Shown here piece after piece: positions 24,109 through 33,931 of a DNA stretch of 64,000 bases. The notes under the pieces were generated by a model. The model worked only from the letters and a program-made list of their open reading frames with translations, ran no database searches and had not been told where the DNA came from. Location of the stretch: positions 1 to 64,000 of the forward strand of contig NZ_JBPYCS010000013.1 of NCBI RefSeq assembly GCF_051846935.1, in the 5' to 3' direction. A program made the position numbers and the translations under genes. Numbering within the stretch: the stretch's first letter is position 1; every line of letters starts with the position of its first letter. The DNA is from JBPYCR01 sp051846935. GTDB taxonomy: Bacteria; Bacillota; Bacilli; Bacillales; Amphibacillaceae.

Positions 24109-25398
24109 TCACATCCCTCCCTTAAAGCTATAAGAATTTGCAACATCTACTTGACGCCAGCTTCCATTATAGTTGATATACCAGCCAGGACGCAGTGCAA
24201 TACTGTGTGAAGCATTTTCTGTATCATCTAAATGATAGCCGATTCGGATATCTTTAATATTTCTTAGCTCAAAGTTATCGCTAGACTCAAGATAATTTAA
24301 AACTGCTTGTCCAGAAGGCAGATTTACTTCATCCTGTCCGAGCGAATTATTTAGGACAAACAACGGTCGATAGTATTGGTATAGCTCTTGACTTCGCCAT
24401 TCTTGCTCGATTACAGAAAGGTCTGCGTAGTCAAAAACCGGATAACCGTCATAGTACATTCTATAACGGATTTCATTAATGGACTTATCGGCTGATTCAA
24501 ATTTGTAATCGTTTGTCCAGCCTTTATGCTCGTTAATATTTGAAATACTTTTATCAAATAACTCAATGATTTCCATCCGCTCGTAGTTTGACTGAATTGG
24601 ATTCGTATATTCTATTGCCCTTCCATCCTGCAAAAGTCGCATGCCACGTTGTGAATCGGTAAAATATGCTTCACCTATATTCGCACTGACGAGCGAAGGG
24701 GTTGAAAACAGTACATTAACGAGCAAATCTGGCTCAATTGTAGTCGTAGCCAATGTTTTTCTATGCATAACGACCGGGTTTTTCGGTAAATAGATGGTAG
24801 TTGTCGCATTGCTAAAGGAAATATACTCTTCAAATAACTCTCGTTCCTTAAAGTAATTCACTAGCAGCTCATATTTATCGGATTTATCTACAACGGCAGT
24901 CGCTTGTTTTCGGCCATCCACTGATAAGAATAATAACTCTAAAGAGCGTGATTTTTCTTTAAACGTAATATGAATTCGCTGAAACGACCAATTCGGCATG
25001 TAATTTTCTTTATTGAACTTGAGCAAGCTTGGTAAAATGCTCATTGGGATCGGGCTCGGAAAGATAACTTCCACTTGTTGTTTGTTTTTGGGACGGCCCC
25101 GCGCTTCCCCTGGCTGAAAATCATATAACACCCACGTGTGCATATCCTTCGTTAAGGACGCCATGCTTAAAGGATTTTTAAAGCCATAATGGGTGCCATT
25201 TTCATGAAAAATAATGGAGCTCGGTTCGATTATTCCTTTTTTCTTCTCTTCTTTACCACCGAGATCACCTTGATTAATATAGCGCGTATCATGAAACTGA
25301 TCAAAATTTGGCTGATTGCTCCATAACGCAAACGTTAACAGAAGACTAATTCCTACGAGCAACGTTAAAATAAATGTTTTTATTCGTTCGTATGTCAT
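24109..25398 (-). CDS. walH: WalH (YycH), regulator of WalK
   Basis: 429 residues with a single N-terminal transmembrane segment (about 7-26, ending ALWSNQPNF as in YycH proteins) and an extracellular remainder. It works with WalI to restrain the WalK kinase. The ATG follows GGAGGGG at 6 nt and overlaps the walK stop by 4 bp (ATGA). Confidence 0.94.
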   Translation of the reverse strand: MTYERIKTFILTLLVGISLLLTFALWSNQPNFDQFHDTRYINQGDLGGKEEKKKGIIEPSSIIFHENGTHYGFKNPLSMASLTKDMHTWVLYDFQPGEARGRPKNKQQVEVIFPSPIPMSILPSLLKFNKENYMPNWSFQRIHITFKEKSRSLELLFLSVDGRKQATAVVDKSDKYELLVNYFKERELFEEYISFSNATTTIYLPKNPVVMHRKTLATTTIEPDLLVNVLFSTPSLVSANIGEAYFTDSQRGMRLLQDGRAIEYTNPIQSNYERMEIIELFDKSISNINEHKGWTNDYKFESADKSINEIRYRMYYDGYPVFDYADLSVIEQEWRSQELYQYYRPLFVLNNSLGQDEVNLPSGQAVLNYLESSDNFELRNIKDIRIGYHLDDTENASHSIALRPGWYINYNGSWRQVDVANSYSFKGGM

Positions 25399-27224
25399 GC
25401 CGTTCCCCTCCGCTTCTCGTTCATTAGCGGCAACGTAAAGTAAATAGTCGTTCCTTTCCCTTCGACACTTGTTGCCCAAATTTTTCCGTAATGAGCCTCA
25501 ACTAATTCTTGGGAAATTGCAAGCCCTAGCCCTGTACCACCAAGGTTTCTCGTTCGAGCTTTATCCACTCGGTAAAAGCGGTCAAATATCTTTTCCAATT
25601 TATCGTAAGCAATACCAAGACCTTCATCACTAACGCTAACGATAATTTGCCGGATTTGCTTCTCAACCCGAAAACGGATCGCGCCACCGTCTGGAGAATA
25701 TTTAATGGCATTGGAGATAATGTTATCGAGCACTTGTGTCATTCGATCTTTATCAATCCATACATAATAACGTAAATTAGGTAATTCCCGCTCTAACGTA
25801 ATGTTATCAGAAATGTTCATTTCAAATCGGTCAATCACTTCATGAAAATAGCGAATAAATTCCGTTCGTTCTCGTTGTAAGGATAATTCTTTATTATCCA
25901 TTCGTGACAGCTGCAATAAACTATTCACCATACGTATCATGCGCTCCGTCTCATTTTGGGCAACACCAAGAAACTTAGGAGCAATTTCCTTATCTGTCCA
26001 CGCGCCTTCCGTTAACGCTTCTATATAACTGCGCAATGTAGTTAATGGCGTCCGCAGCTCGTGCGAAACATTTGAAACAAATTCCCTGCGCTCTTGCTCG
26101 GCCTTTTCTTCTTCGGTTACATCGCTTAATACAGTAATAAAGCCTCTCACTTCATCGCTTTCATCGAAAATCGTTGAAAAGTTCGCTCGAACAAGAAAGA
26201 CTTCATCTGCTTCACTAAAGTCAATAATAATCGATCCACTTTCTTGTAGCTGGGTAATATCTATTACGCGCTCATCAAGCTCTAATAGATCAATTAAGTC
26301 TTTCCCAACCAAGCGTTCCGGGCTTTCACCGAGTAACCTTCCAGCCGCATCGTTTATTAATGTAACCTCACCTGATTGATCTGTAGCAATAACACCTTCT
26401 GTCATATTGGATAGAACCGAGCTTAACTTCCGCTGCTCCTCTTGAATCGTTGCCATCGAATGACGCAAGCGGTCGTTTAAGTCATTAAACGTTTCGGCTA
26501 GCTGGCTAATTTCATCGGTTCCATACACATTTACTTTTTGTGAAAAATCACCGGTAGCCATCACTTGCGCTTGTCTCCGCATCTCAATTATTGGTTTAGT
26601 AATTGCTCGGGCAACGAGAATACCGAGAATAGCTGAAACGAGAAGCGCTAATATGGAACCATTCAAAAAGATATCGTTTATATTTTGAAGCTGGCCATAC
26701 ACACTTTCTAATGAAATCTGCAAATAAATTACGCCTTCTACGTTTTCTTTTTTATTAAAGATAGGCTCCACCCGTACAAATATACGGTCTCCTGTTTTAC
26801 TATTAATTAGCGTATTATCCAATGAAGAGCCAAATTTCAACGACTGCTGAACGATTGGCTCGGTAATCTTCTTTCCAACAATATCTTGATTTAAAAAGTC
26901 GTTCGTTCCTAGCACACGTCCTTGATTATTAATAACCTGTATGGTGGCTCCTCCACGATCGACATCTGTAACGATGTTTTGTACTTCTTGCTGGAGCGTT
27001 AACTCTTGATCATCACCTGTACGATCCCTTCCAAATGCTTGTTCCAGATTAATACTTAACAAATCGACACGATCATTAATCGATTCTTTAAAGTTATCAA
27101 GAAGCTCCATTTCAACTTCCCTAGCTACATACGAACCGATTACTTGAACGGCAATTAATAAGAGCAAAATATAAATAATAATAAATTTCATTTGAATGGA
27201 ACGGAAAAAACCAACCTTTTTCAT
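25395..27224 (-). CDS. walK: WalK sensor histidine kinase
   Basis: 609 residues: transmembrane helix 12-33, an extracellular Cache/PAS-like domain, second helix 187-207, HAMP (about 205-258), PAS (about 265-370), HisKA with phosphoacceptor H388 in NVSHELRTPL, and a C-terminal ATPase domain with IDKDRMTQVLDNIISNA and DEGLGIAYDKLEKIF. It phosphorylates WalR and controls cell-wall hydrolases in an essential system. AGGAG lies 8 nt before the ATG; a GTG one codon earlier is an alternative. It follows walR by 5 bp. Confidence 0.97.
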   Translation of the reverse strand: MKKVGFFRSIQMKFIIIYILLLLIAVQVIGSYVAREVEMELLDNFKESINDRVDLLSINLEQAFGRDRTGDDQELTLQQEVQNIVTDVDRGGATIQVINNQGRVLGTNDFLNQDIVGKKITEPIVQQSLKFGSSLDNTLINSKTGDRIFVRVEPIFNKKENVEGVIYLQISLESVYGQLQNINDIFLNGSILALLVSAILGILVARAITKPIIEMRRQAQVMATGDFSQKVNVYGTDEISQLAETFNDLNDRLRHSMATIQEEQRKLSSVLSNMTEGVIATDQSGEVTLINDAAGRLLGESPERLVGKDLIDLLELDERVIDITQLQESGSIIIDFSEADEVFLVRANFSTIFDESDEVRGFITVLSDVTEEEKAEQERREFVSNVSHELRTPLTTLRSYIEALTEGAWTDKEIAPKFLGVAQNETERMIRMVNSLLQLSRMDNKELSLQRERTEFIRYFHEVIDRFEMNISDNITLERELPNLRYYVWIDKDRMTQVLDNIISNAIKYSPDGGAIRFRVEKQIRQIIVSVSDEGLGIAYDKLEKIFDRFYRVDKARTRNLGGTGLGLAISQELVEAHYGKIWATSVEGKGTTIYFTLPLMNEKRRGTA

Positions 27225-27229
27225 CACAA

Positions 27230-27934
27230 CTACTCCTGCTCAGGATTGCGTAAATAATACCCTACTCCACGTCGGGTAACTATCCAATTCGGATTGCTCG
27301 GGTTCTCCTCAATTTTTTCCCGTAGCCTTCTTACGGTTACGTCAACGGTTCGAACATCCCCAAAATAGTCATAACCCCATACCGTTTCGAGTAAGTGCTC
27401 TCGTGTCATCACTTGTCCGATATGTCTTGCTAAATAATAAAACAATTCAAACTCTCGGTGCGTCAGATCAATGTGCTCTCCATTTCGAGAAACACTGTAT
27501 GCATCTGGATGAATGGCTAAATTACCGATTTCAATATCCTTTTTCGGCTGTACGGTATCATCTACTGGCTGTTGATGTCTTCGCAAATTCGCCTTTACTC
27601 TAGCGATTAGTTCGCGATTACTGAACGGCTTTGTTACATAATCATCCGCGCCAAGCTCAAGCCCTAACACTTTATCAATTTCCGAGTCCTTTGCCGTTAG
27701 CATGATAATTGGCATTGTATACGTTTTTCTTATTTCTTTACACACTTCATTGCCATCTTTTCCAGGTAACATAATATCAAGTAATACGAGATCTGGATTT
27801 TCTTCAGAAGCTAACGAAATCGCTGTATCTCCATCATACGCACATACTACTTCATATCCCTCTTTTTCTAGGTTGAACTTTAAAATATCTGCAATGGGCT
27901 TTTCATCGTCGACAACTAGAACCTTTAGACTCAC
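27230..27934 (-). CDS. walR: WalR response regulator
   Basis: 234 residues: receiver domain with D9-D10 and phosphoacceptor D53 (LLDIMLPGKDG), then an OmpR-type winged helix (LTHREFELFYYLARH, then VDVTVRRLREKIE). It binds tandem TGTNAH-type sites upstream of cell-wall hydrolase genes and is essential in most Firmicutes. Translation most likely starts at the GTG at 27934, with AAGGAAG about 8 nt upstream; a GTG 3 codons earlier sits inside that site. It is the first gene of walRKHIJ. Confidence 0.97.
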   Translation of the reverse strand: MSLKVLVVDDEKPIADILKFNLEKEGYEVVCAYDGDTAISLASEENPDLVLLDIMLPGKDGNEVCKEIRKTYTMPIIMLTAKDSEIDKVLGLELGADDYVTKPFSNRELIARVKANLRRHQQPVDDTVQPKKDIEIGNLAIHPDAYSVSRNGEHIDLTHREFELFYYLARHIGQVMTREHLLETVWGYDYFGDVRTVDVTVRRLREKIEENPSNPNWIVTRRGVGYYLRNPEQE

Positions 27935-28189
27935 TGATCCCACTTCCTTTTCTATTAATTACTGCACACACTATTTTTAAAAAACAGTACACGTTCTAAT
28001 TCCAGCATTCCATTTTTGCGATGCCTTTTGTCTATTCTATCGTATATTTGCTAAAATGTCTGTTCTTGTAGTCGACATGTTGGCGTCAAATATTGAGGGG
28101 CCTCTCTATCGTTTTTATTCTACATTGTTGACAGATTCCTTCATTGCTAAGATTTTGTTTAACAAACTGGCTGCACTTTATAAAAAGAA
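27935..28189 (-). other. walR upstream region
   Basis: This is the leader and promoter area of the wal operon, within the 359-bp gap between purA and walR. On the minus strand TAGAAT near 28036-28041, with a weak CAGACA 17 bp earlier, could be the promoter. No gene or clear repeat is visible apart from the purA terminator at its right end. Confidence 0.3.
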
Positions 28190-28232
28190 AAAATGGTTCC
28201 GATCATCACGACTTGATGATTAGAACCATTTT
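28190..28232 (-). terminator. Terminator of purA
   Basis: AAAATGGTTC and GAACCATTTT plus an inner ATCATC/GATGAT stem. On the minus strand it is followed by a run of T (TTTTTTCTTTTT-like), about 60 bp past the purA stop. Confidence 0.85.
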
Positions 28233-28293
28233 CAGGTTATACGAGCAAATGTTACTTCTACATTTGTTGTTAATTATTTTTTGCACGGTTTCA

Positions 28294-29580
28294 TTATCGA
28301 TAAACACTTCTAACAACATTCGTTTGGGAACGATCTGGCCCAACTGAAAAAATCGATAGCGGTATTTCTGTCAATTGAGAAACACGCTCTAAATAATGTC
28401 GTGCATTTTCTGGAAGTTCATGTAAGCTTTTTACATTCGTAATGTCTTCTGTCCAGCCTGGCATTTCTTCATATACCGCTTCACATTGTGCAAGCATAGA
28501 CAAGCTAGCAGGGAATTCATTAATGATTTCCCCTTTATACCGATAAGCTGTACAAATTTTTAACGTTGGTATCCCTGTTAATACATCGATGGAATTGAGT
28601 GATAAATCGGTAATACCGCTAACTCGGCGAGCATGACGGACGACGACACTATCAAACCAGCCAACACGGCGCGGACGACCAGTCGTTGTCCCATATTCTC
28701 TACCTACTTCACGAATTTGATCGCCAATTTCATCATTCAACTCTGTTAAAAATGGGCCATCGCCTACTCGCGTCGTGTACGCTTTGGAAACACCAACAAC
28801 GTTGGATATCTTAGAAGGTCCCACACCAGATCCGATCGTTACCCCTCCTGCTACAGGATTCGATGAGGTAACAAATGGGTATGTCCCTTGGTCAATGTCG
28901 AGCATTACTCCTTGAGCACCCTCAAATAACACACGACGTCCTGCGTCAAGCGCATCATTTAAAACAACGGATGTATCACAAACATATTTGGCCATTTGCT
29001 GCCCATATTCGTAATACTCTTCTAATATATCTTCTACCTTGATCGGATCTACTTCATATACTTTTTCAAACAATCGATTTTTTTCTTGTAAATTTTGTTT
29101 TAATTTTTCTGTAAAAGCAGCTTTATCAAGTAAATCAGCAATTCGAATTCCGCTTCGAGCTGCTTTATCCATATAAGCAGGTCCGATTCCCTTTTTCGTT
29201 GTTCCGATTTTATGAATCCCTTTTTCTTCTTCTTGAAGAATATCAAGCTTTAAGTGATACGGTAAAATTACATGTGCGCGGTTGCTAACACGTAAGTTTT
29301 CCGTTGATATGTTATGGTCGTGCAAATATTTAACTTCTTCCATAAATGCTTTTGGATCAATGACCATTCCGTTTCCTAATACACATGTTTTATCTTCAAA
29401 GAAGATGCCGGATGGAATTAAATGCAGCTTATACGTCACATCATCAAAAACAATTGTATGACCAGCATTATTACCGCCTTGATAACGGGCAACTACTTCG
29501 GCATTTTGTGAAAGAAAATCGGTAATTTTCCCTTTCCCTTCATCGCCCCATTGCGTTCCAACTACTACTACTGAGGACAT
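28294..29580 (-). CDS. purA: Adenylosuccinate synthetase
   Basis: 428 residues, full length. GTP-binding GDEGKGK at 12-18 and the NNAGHT motif at about 39-44 are intact, as is the IMP-site GAQGVMLDID block. It joins IMP and aspartate with GTP to form adenylosuccinate in AMP synthesis. It is monocistronic between dnaB and walR, the standard Bacillus position, with its own terminator. I see no convincing PurR box in the 238-bp upstream gap. Confidence 0.98.
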   Translation of the reverse strand: MSSVVVVGTQWGDEGKGKITDFLSQNAEVVARYQGGNNAGHTIVFDDVTYKLHLIPSGIFFEDKTCVLGNGMVIDPKAFMEEVKYLHDHNISTENLRVSNRAHVILPYHLKLDILQEEEKGIHKIGTTKKGIGPAYMDKAARSGIRIADLLDKAAFTEKLKQNLQEKNRLFEKVYEVDPIKVEDILEEYYEYGQQMAKYVCDTSVVLNDALDAGRRVLFEGAQGVMLDIDQGTYPFVTSSNPVAGGVTIGSGVGPSKISNVVGVSKAYTTRVGDGPFLTELNDEIGDQIREVGREYGTTTGRPRRVGWFDSVVVRHARRVSGITDLSLNSIDVLTGIPTLKICTAYRYKGEIINEFPASLSMLAQCEAVYEEMPGWTEDITNVKSLHELPENARHYLERVSQLTEIPLSIFSVGPDRSQTNVVRSVYR

Positions 29581-29777
29581 CGTGCACCTCCGCGAATATT
29601 TTTTGAGTTTTTTTAATTATATATTTTATTCGTTTTCTCATTTGTTTGGACGATCATTCCGTTAAAGTCCATAGCTAGCTTACCAATATTACTCGTATAA
29701 GTCAATCAAATGACGAACATTAAGTGCATTTTCAATTTAATCGTTCGTTATATACCCTTTCTAACCAGCAAAAGAAA

Positions 29778-29807
29778 AAGCACCCATTCGGTATAGTATG
29801 AGTGCTT
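29778..29807 (-). terminator. Terminator of dnaB
   Basis: AAGCAC-CAT and ATG-GTGCTT arms form a stem just beyond the helicase stop codon, followed on the minus strand by TTTTCTTTTG. Confidence 0.75.
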
Positions 29808-29818
29808 CCTCACTATTT

Positions 29819-31189
29819 TTATGCATGAACAGGAGGTGGAATATCACTTTCTTGATAACGATGATCTAAGTCAACAAATTTATTATATTCCTTAACAAAT
29901 GCTAGTTCGACTGTGCCCGTCGGTCCATTCCGTTGCTTGGAAATAATGATTTCAATAATATTTTGTTTTTCTGATTCGGTATCGTAATAGTCATCACGAT
30001 ATAAGAATCCGACAATATCGGCATCCTGCTCAATACTTCCAGATTCACGCAAGTCAGACATCATTGGTCGCTTATCTTGACGAGACTCCACACCACGTGA
30101 AAGCTGGGATAAAGCAATGACTGGAACCGTCAATTCCCGTGCCAATGCTTTCAATGACCTGGAAATATCCGATACTTCCTGTTGGCGGTTTTCTTTTGAT
30201 CGGTCACTGCCCTGAATGAGCTGTAAATAGTCAATTATAATCATGCCAAGTCCATGCTCTTGCTTTAATCTTCTGCACTTTGAACGAATATCAGACACAC
30301 GAATTCCTGGAGAATCATCAATATAAATGCCGGCATTGGACAAGGAGCCCATTGCCATTGTGAGCTTACCCCAATCATCTGTCTCTAGCTTACCTGTTCG
30401 TAGACGCTGGGCATCTATATTTCCTTCCGCACAGAGCATTCGAGATACGAGCTGCTCGGCGCCCATTTCCAAGCTAAATATCGCTACATTTTCTGGAGTA
30501 TTTACAGCAACATTTTGAGCAATATTTAATGCAAATGCCGTTTTACCTACGGAAGGTCTCGCAGCAATTATAATAAAGTCATTTGGCTGAAATCCAGAGG
30601 TTATGCGATCCAAGTCGCGAAATCCAGTCGGCACACCTGTTACATCGGCATCATTTAAATGCAATTGTTCTATATTATCGTATACTTCGATCAGTACGTC
30701 TTTTATCGCGCGAAATGCACCGGTATTCTTCCTGCCTGATACTTCTAATATGTTTTTTTCAGCTTCATCTAATACTTCCGCTACTTCATCTTCTTTTTCA
30801 AAGCTCGTTGAGACAATATCCGTCGCTGTACGAATAAGTCGACGTAGCAATGCTTTTTCTTCAACGATTTTACTGTAGTAGCCAATGTTGGCCGCTGTTG
30901 GTACACTGCTTGCAACATCCGATAGATAGGAAACGCCGCCAGCTTCCTCGAGCTGCTTCGCATTTGCTAATGCTGTTGTTACTGTTACGAGATCTATCGG
31001 CTCCCCTTTATCTGCTAAACGCATCATTACTTCAAATATTCGTTGATGGCTTGCTCGATAAAAGTCTGCTGGAACAAGAAGCTCGGAGGCGGTTGAAAAT
31101 GCTTCTGGCTCTAAGAAAATTGCTCCGATAACTGCTTGCTCTGCTTCTATATTATGTGGAGGGATGCGTTCGTTCCACATGTCGCTCAT
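29819..31189 (-). CDS. dnaB: Replicative DNA helicase DnaB (DnaC in B. subtilis naming)
   Basis: 456 residues. An N-terminal DnaB domain (about 8-110) is followed by a RecA-like helicase with Walker A ARPSVGKTA at 210-218, Walker B IIIDYLQL and the DLRESGSIEQDAD block. It unwinds the fork as a hexamer. In Bacillus it is called DnaC, and DnaB names a loader, so symbols differ between genera. It sits after rplI, the conserved order. Confidence 0.98.
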   Translation of the reverse strand: MSDMWNERIPPHNIEAEQAVIGAIFLEPEAFSTASELLVPADFYRASHQRIFEVMMRLADKGEPIDLVTVTTALANAKQLEEAGGVSYLSDVASSVPTAANIGYYSKIVEEKALLRRLIRTATDIVSTSFEKEDEVAEVLDEAEKNILEVSGRKNTGAFRAIKDVLIEVYDNIEQLHLNDADVTGVPTGFRDLDRITSGFQPNDFIIIAARPSVGKTAFALNIAQNVAVNTPENVAIFSLEMGAEQLVSRMLCAEGNIDAQRLRTGKLETDDWGKLTMAMGSLSNAGIYIDDSPGIRVSDIRSKCRRLKQEHGLGMIIIDYLQLIQGSDRSKENRQQEVSDISRSLKALARELTVPVIALSQLSRGVESRQDKRPMMSDLRESGSIEQDADIVGFLYRDDYYDTESEKQNIIEIIISKQRNGPTGTVELAFVKEYNKFVDLDHRYQESDIPPPVHA

Positions 31190-31289
31190 AATTGTATTCC
31201 TCCCTTTTGGAGAAACGCTGGTACGATATATATACCGCTTCTACGTTTTAATTCTTATTTAAGTAGTTTACTTTTAAAGACCGATTAAT

Positions 31290-31319
31290 GTACGCTGTCG
31301 TATATCGATGACAGCGTAC
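31290..31319. repeat. Perfect hairpin between rplI and dnaB
   Basis: GTACGCTGTC and GACAGCGTAC form a 10-bp stem with a 10-nt loop in the 203-bp rplI-dnaB gap. There is no U-tract on either side, so it may be a transcript-processing or weak attenuation structure rather than a classical terminator. Confidence 0.5.
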
Positions 31320-31392
31320 GTATGAACGATTGTTTATCAGCTAAGCTTCAGCTGCTTATTTATACGATACACACAATCGCTTGTGTGTATTT

Positions 31393-31839
31393 TTATGCTT
31401 CTTTAACGTGGACGTTTATTGTACCTTGTACGTCTGGATGCAGCTTGACCGGTACATGCGTATGGCCTAATGAACGAATCGGCTGCTCAAGCTCAAGCTT
31501 ACGTCGGTCAATTTTATACCCATGCTCTTTATGTAATGCATCGGCAATTTGCTTGCTCGTGATTGAACCGAATAAGCGGCCACCTTCTCCTGACTTTGCT
31601 TTTAATTCAACCGTTATTTCTTTAAGGGCATTTTTCAATGAAACGGCTGCTTCCTTTTCTTCCTGGGCACGTTCGTTTGCTTTTTTCTTTCTTAATTCGA
31701 GTGCTTTTAAGTTCCCAGGTGTTGCTTCAACGGCTAATTTCTTTTTAAATAAAAAGTTTTGTGCATAGCCTACCGGCACGTCCTTCACTTCGTCTTTATT
31801 CCCTTTTCCTTTTACATCTTGCAAAAATATTACTTTCAT
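31393..31839 (-). CDS. rplI: 50S ribosomal protein L9
   Basis: 148 residues with the L9 N-terminal signature (MKVIFLQDVKGKGNKDEVKDV), a central long helix and the C-terminal rRNA-binding domain (EHGYKIDRRKLELEQPIRSLG). It binds domain V of 23S rRNA. The start overlaps the gdpP stop by 4 bp (ATGA), so the genes are coupled. Confidence 0.98.
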   Translation of the reverse strand: MKVIFLQDVKGKGNKDEVKDVPVGYAQNFLFKKKLAVEATPGNLKALELRKKKANERAQEEKEAAVSLKNALKEITVELKAKSGEGGRLFGSITSKQIADALHKEHGYKIDRRKLELEQPIRSLGHTHVPVKLHPDVQGTINVHVKEA

Positions 31840-33815
31840 TCTGTTTCTCTCCTTCCATAATACTCATCAATTATTTCTTTTAAAAATAGTTCAACATCTT
31901 CAATTGTCGTATCCTCGATTTGTGTAGCGGCATTTGTTAAATGACCCCCACCTGCCATCCGTTCCATAATAACCTGAACATTCACTTCTCCTAATGAACG
32001 AGCACTAATTGCCACCTTACCATCTTCCAGCTTGCAAATGACAAAAGAAGCCGCAATATTGTTCATTGTAAGCAACGTATCCGCTGTTTGTGCTATTAGT
32101 ACTTGGCTATATACCTCGTCCGGATTTGCCTTTGTAATTGCAATAGAGCCTTGATACACTTCAACTCGTTCAATTAGCTTACTTCTCTTTACATAAGTCT
32201 GTATATCTTCTTTTAAAAATTGTTGGATTAAAATATTATCTGCACCTTTGGAGCGCAAGTACGACGCAGCATCAAACGTCCGTGAACCTGTACGTAATGC
32301 AAAGCTTTTCGTATCAACAATTATTCCAGCAAGAAGTGCAGTCGCCTCTAATATTTCAAGCTTTGCTCGTTTTGGCTGATACTCTAGAAGCTCTGTTACA
32401 AGCTCACTTGTCGACGATGCATATGGCTCCATATAAACGAGCGTCGGGTTCTCGATAAAATCTTCTCCACGACGGTGGTGGTCGATAACTACTTTATAGT
32501 CCGTTTTATTAAGTAAGCGACTATCGGCTACCATTGTTGGACGGTGAGTATCAACAATAACAATTAAGCTTCTGCTGGAAACAATTGCTTCTGCCTCATC
32601 TGGAGCGATAAACGACTCCCATAACGATTCCTTTTCACGAAGTGCATCAACGATTCGCTCGACACCTTCTGTCACATCATCTTCATCAAAAACAATAAAA
32701 CCTTCTACCTCGTTTGATTTCGCAATATTTAATATACCAATACAGGATCCAAGCGAATCCATATCTGGTGCTTTATGCCCCATAATTATTACGTTATCAC
32801 TTTCTTTAATTAATTCCTTTAACGCATGAGAAATTACGCGGGCTCTTACTCTCGTTCTTTTTTCCATTGGATTTGTTTTCCCGCCATAAAATCGAACTTT
32901 CCCGGTCTCATCCCGAATAGCAATTTGGTCACCGCCACGTCCTAAAGCGAGATCAAGACTCGATTGGGCCAGCTTTCCTAGCTCAGGGAGCGGCATGTTT
33001 CCAACACCTATCCCGATACTTAAGGTGACTGGGTTCTTTTGTCCAGATTCAACGACAAGTTCTCGCACTTCATCTAGTATTTCAAACTTAGACTGTTCGA
33101 GCTTAGCTAAAATTTCCTGCGTTACGATTGCTAAAAAACGATCCTGTGACGTTCGCTTTAAATATAAACCGTATGCTCCCGCCCAGTTGTTCAGTACAGA
33201 AGTTACGCGAGAATTTAGCTGGCTTTTTGTTGTGTCGTCCATGTTTTGTGTTATTTCTTCATAATTATCCAAGTATATAATCGCAATTACCGTTTGTTCG
33301 TTATGATATAACTTTTCGATTCGCATCTGTTCGGTACGATCAAACAAATAAAGCAGTCGATCGGATTCTTTAATAACCGTCTGCAAATTATACGAATCGA
33401 CTGTAATCCATACATTATTTTTTCTTTCTTTTACTGCCGGGATGAGCTGGTCAGACAATATACTTAGCGGTTTTCCGACTAATGAAGGTGCTTCACTAAA
33501 TTGATTCATGTATGGATTCGTCCACTCAATCTTATAATCCTCATCGTATAATATTATTCCAAAGGGCATTTCAAGGAGCGCTTCTTCCCCAACCTTTTTC
33601 ACTCGATACGATAATGTGGCAATATATGCCTCTGTTTCTTCATGTAACTTTTGCTCCTTCTTCAGGCTATAAAGAAAGGATGTTAGTAGTATGATCGTCA
33701 TACCTATTCCAAGCAACCATTGAAAATACCATAACATTATTAGTAATATGGCAGACAATACGTAAAGAATGGTTATGTGACCGCCCAGCATCTGTTTTTT
33801 TGTTCGATTGGACAT
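31836..33815 (-). CDS. gdpP: GdpP (YybT) cyclic-di-AMP phosphodiesterase
   Basis: 659 residues: two transmembrane helices (about 12-48), a PAS domain (about 80-160), a degenerate GGDEF (about 175-305), and a DHH/DHHA1 phosphodiesterase with GHKAPDMDS at 346-354, DTH at 422-424, DHH at 445-447 and GGGHLTNAAT near 622. It cleaves c-di-AMP to pApA and so tunes potassium/osmotic and cell-wall stress responses. It lies between yybS and rplI as in B. subtilis. Confidence 0.97.
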   Translation of the reverse strand: MSNRTKKQMLGGHITILYVLSAILLIMLWYFQWLLGIGMTIILLTSFLYSLKKEQKLHEETEAYIATLSYRVKKVGEEALLEMPFGIILYDEDYKIEWTNPYMNQFSEAPSLVGKPLSILSDQLIPAVKERKNNVWITVDSYNLQTVIKESDRLLYLFDRTEQMRIEKLYHNEQTVIAIIYLDNYEEITQNMDDTTKSQLNSRVTSVLNNWAGAYGLYLKRTSQDRFLAIVTQEILAKLEQSKFEILDEVRELVVESGQKNPVTLSIGIGVGNMPLPELGKLAQSSLDLALGRGGDQIAIRDETGKVRFYGGKTNPMEKRTRVRARVISHALKELIKESDNVIIMGHKAPDMDSLGSCIGILNIAKSNEVEGFIVFDEDDVTEGVERIVDALREKESLWESFIAPDEAEAIVSSRSLIVIVDTHRPTMVADSRLLNKTDYKVVIDHHRRGEDFIENPTLVYMEPYASSTSELVTELLEYQPKRAKLEILEATALLAGIIVDTKSFALRTGSRTFDAASYLRSKGADNILIQQFLKEDIQTYVKRSKLIERVEVYQGSIAITKANPDEVYSQVLIAQTADTLLTMNNIAASFVICKLEDGKVAISARSLGEVNVQVIMERMAGGGHLTNAATQIEDTTIEDVELFLKEIIDEYYGRRETE

Positions 33816-33931
33816 ACAGATTCAACTCCTATATTTCTAGCAACGCCTTATTTTCCTCACAAAGCATTTGCTTTAAAGCAATCAATCATTCAGTCGTAAT
33901 TTTAAATAACATAGCCTTGCTATGCGTGCAT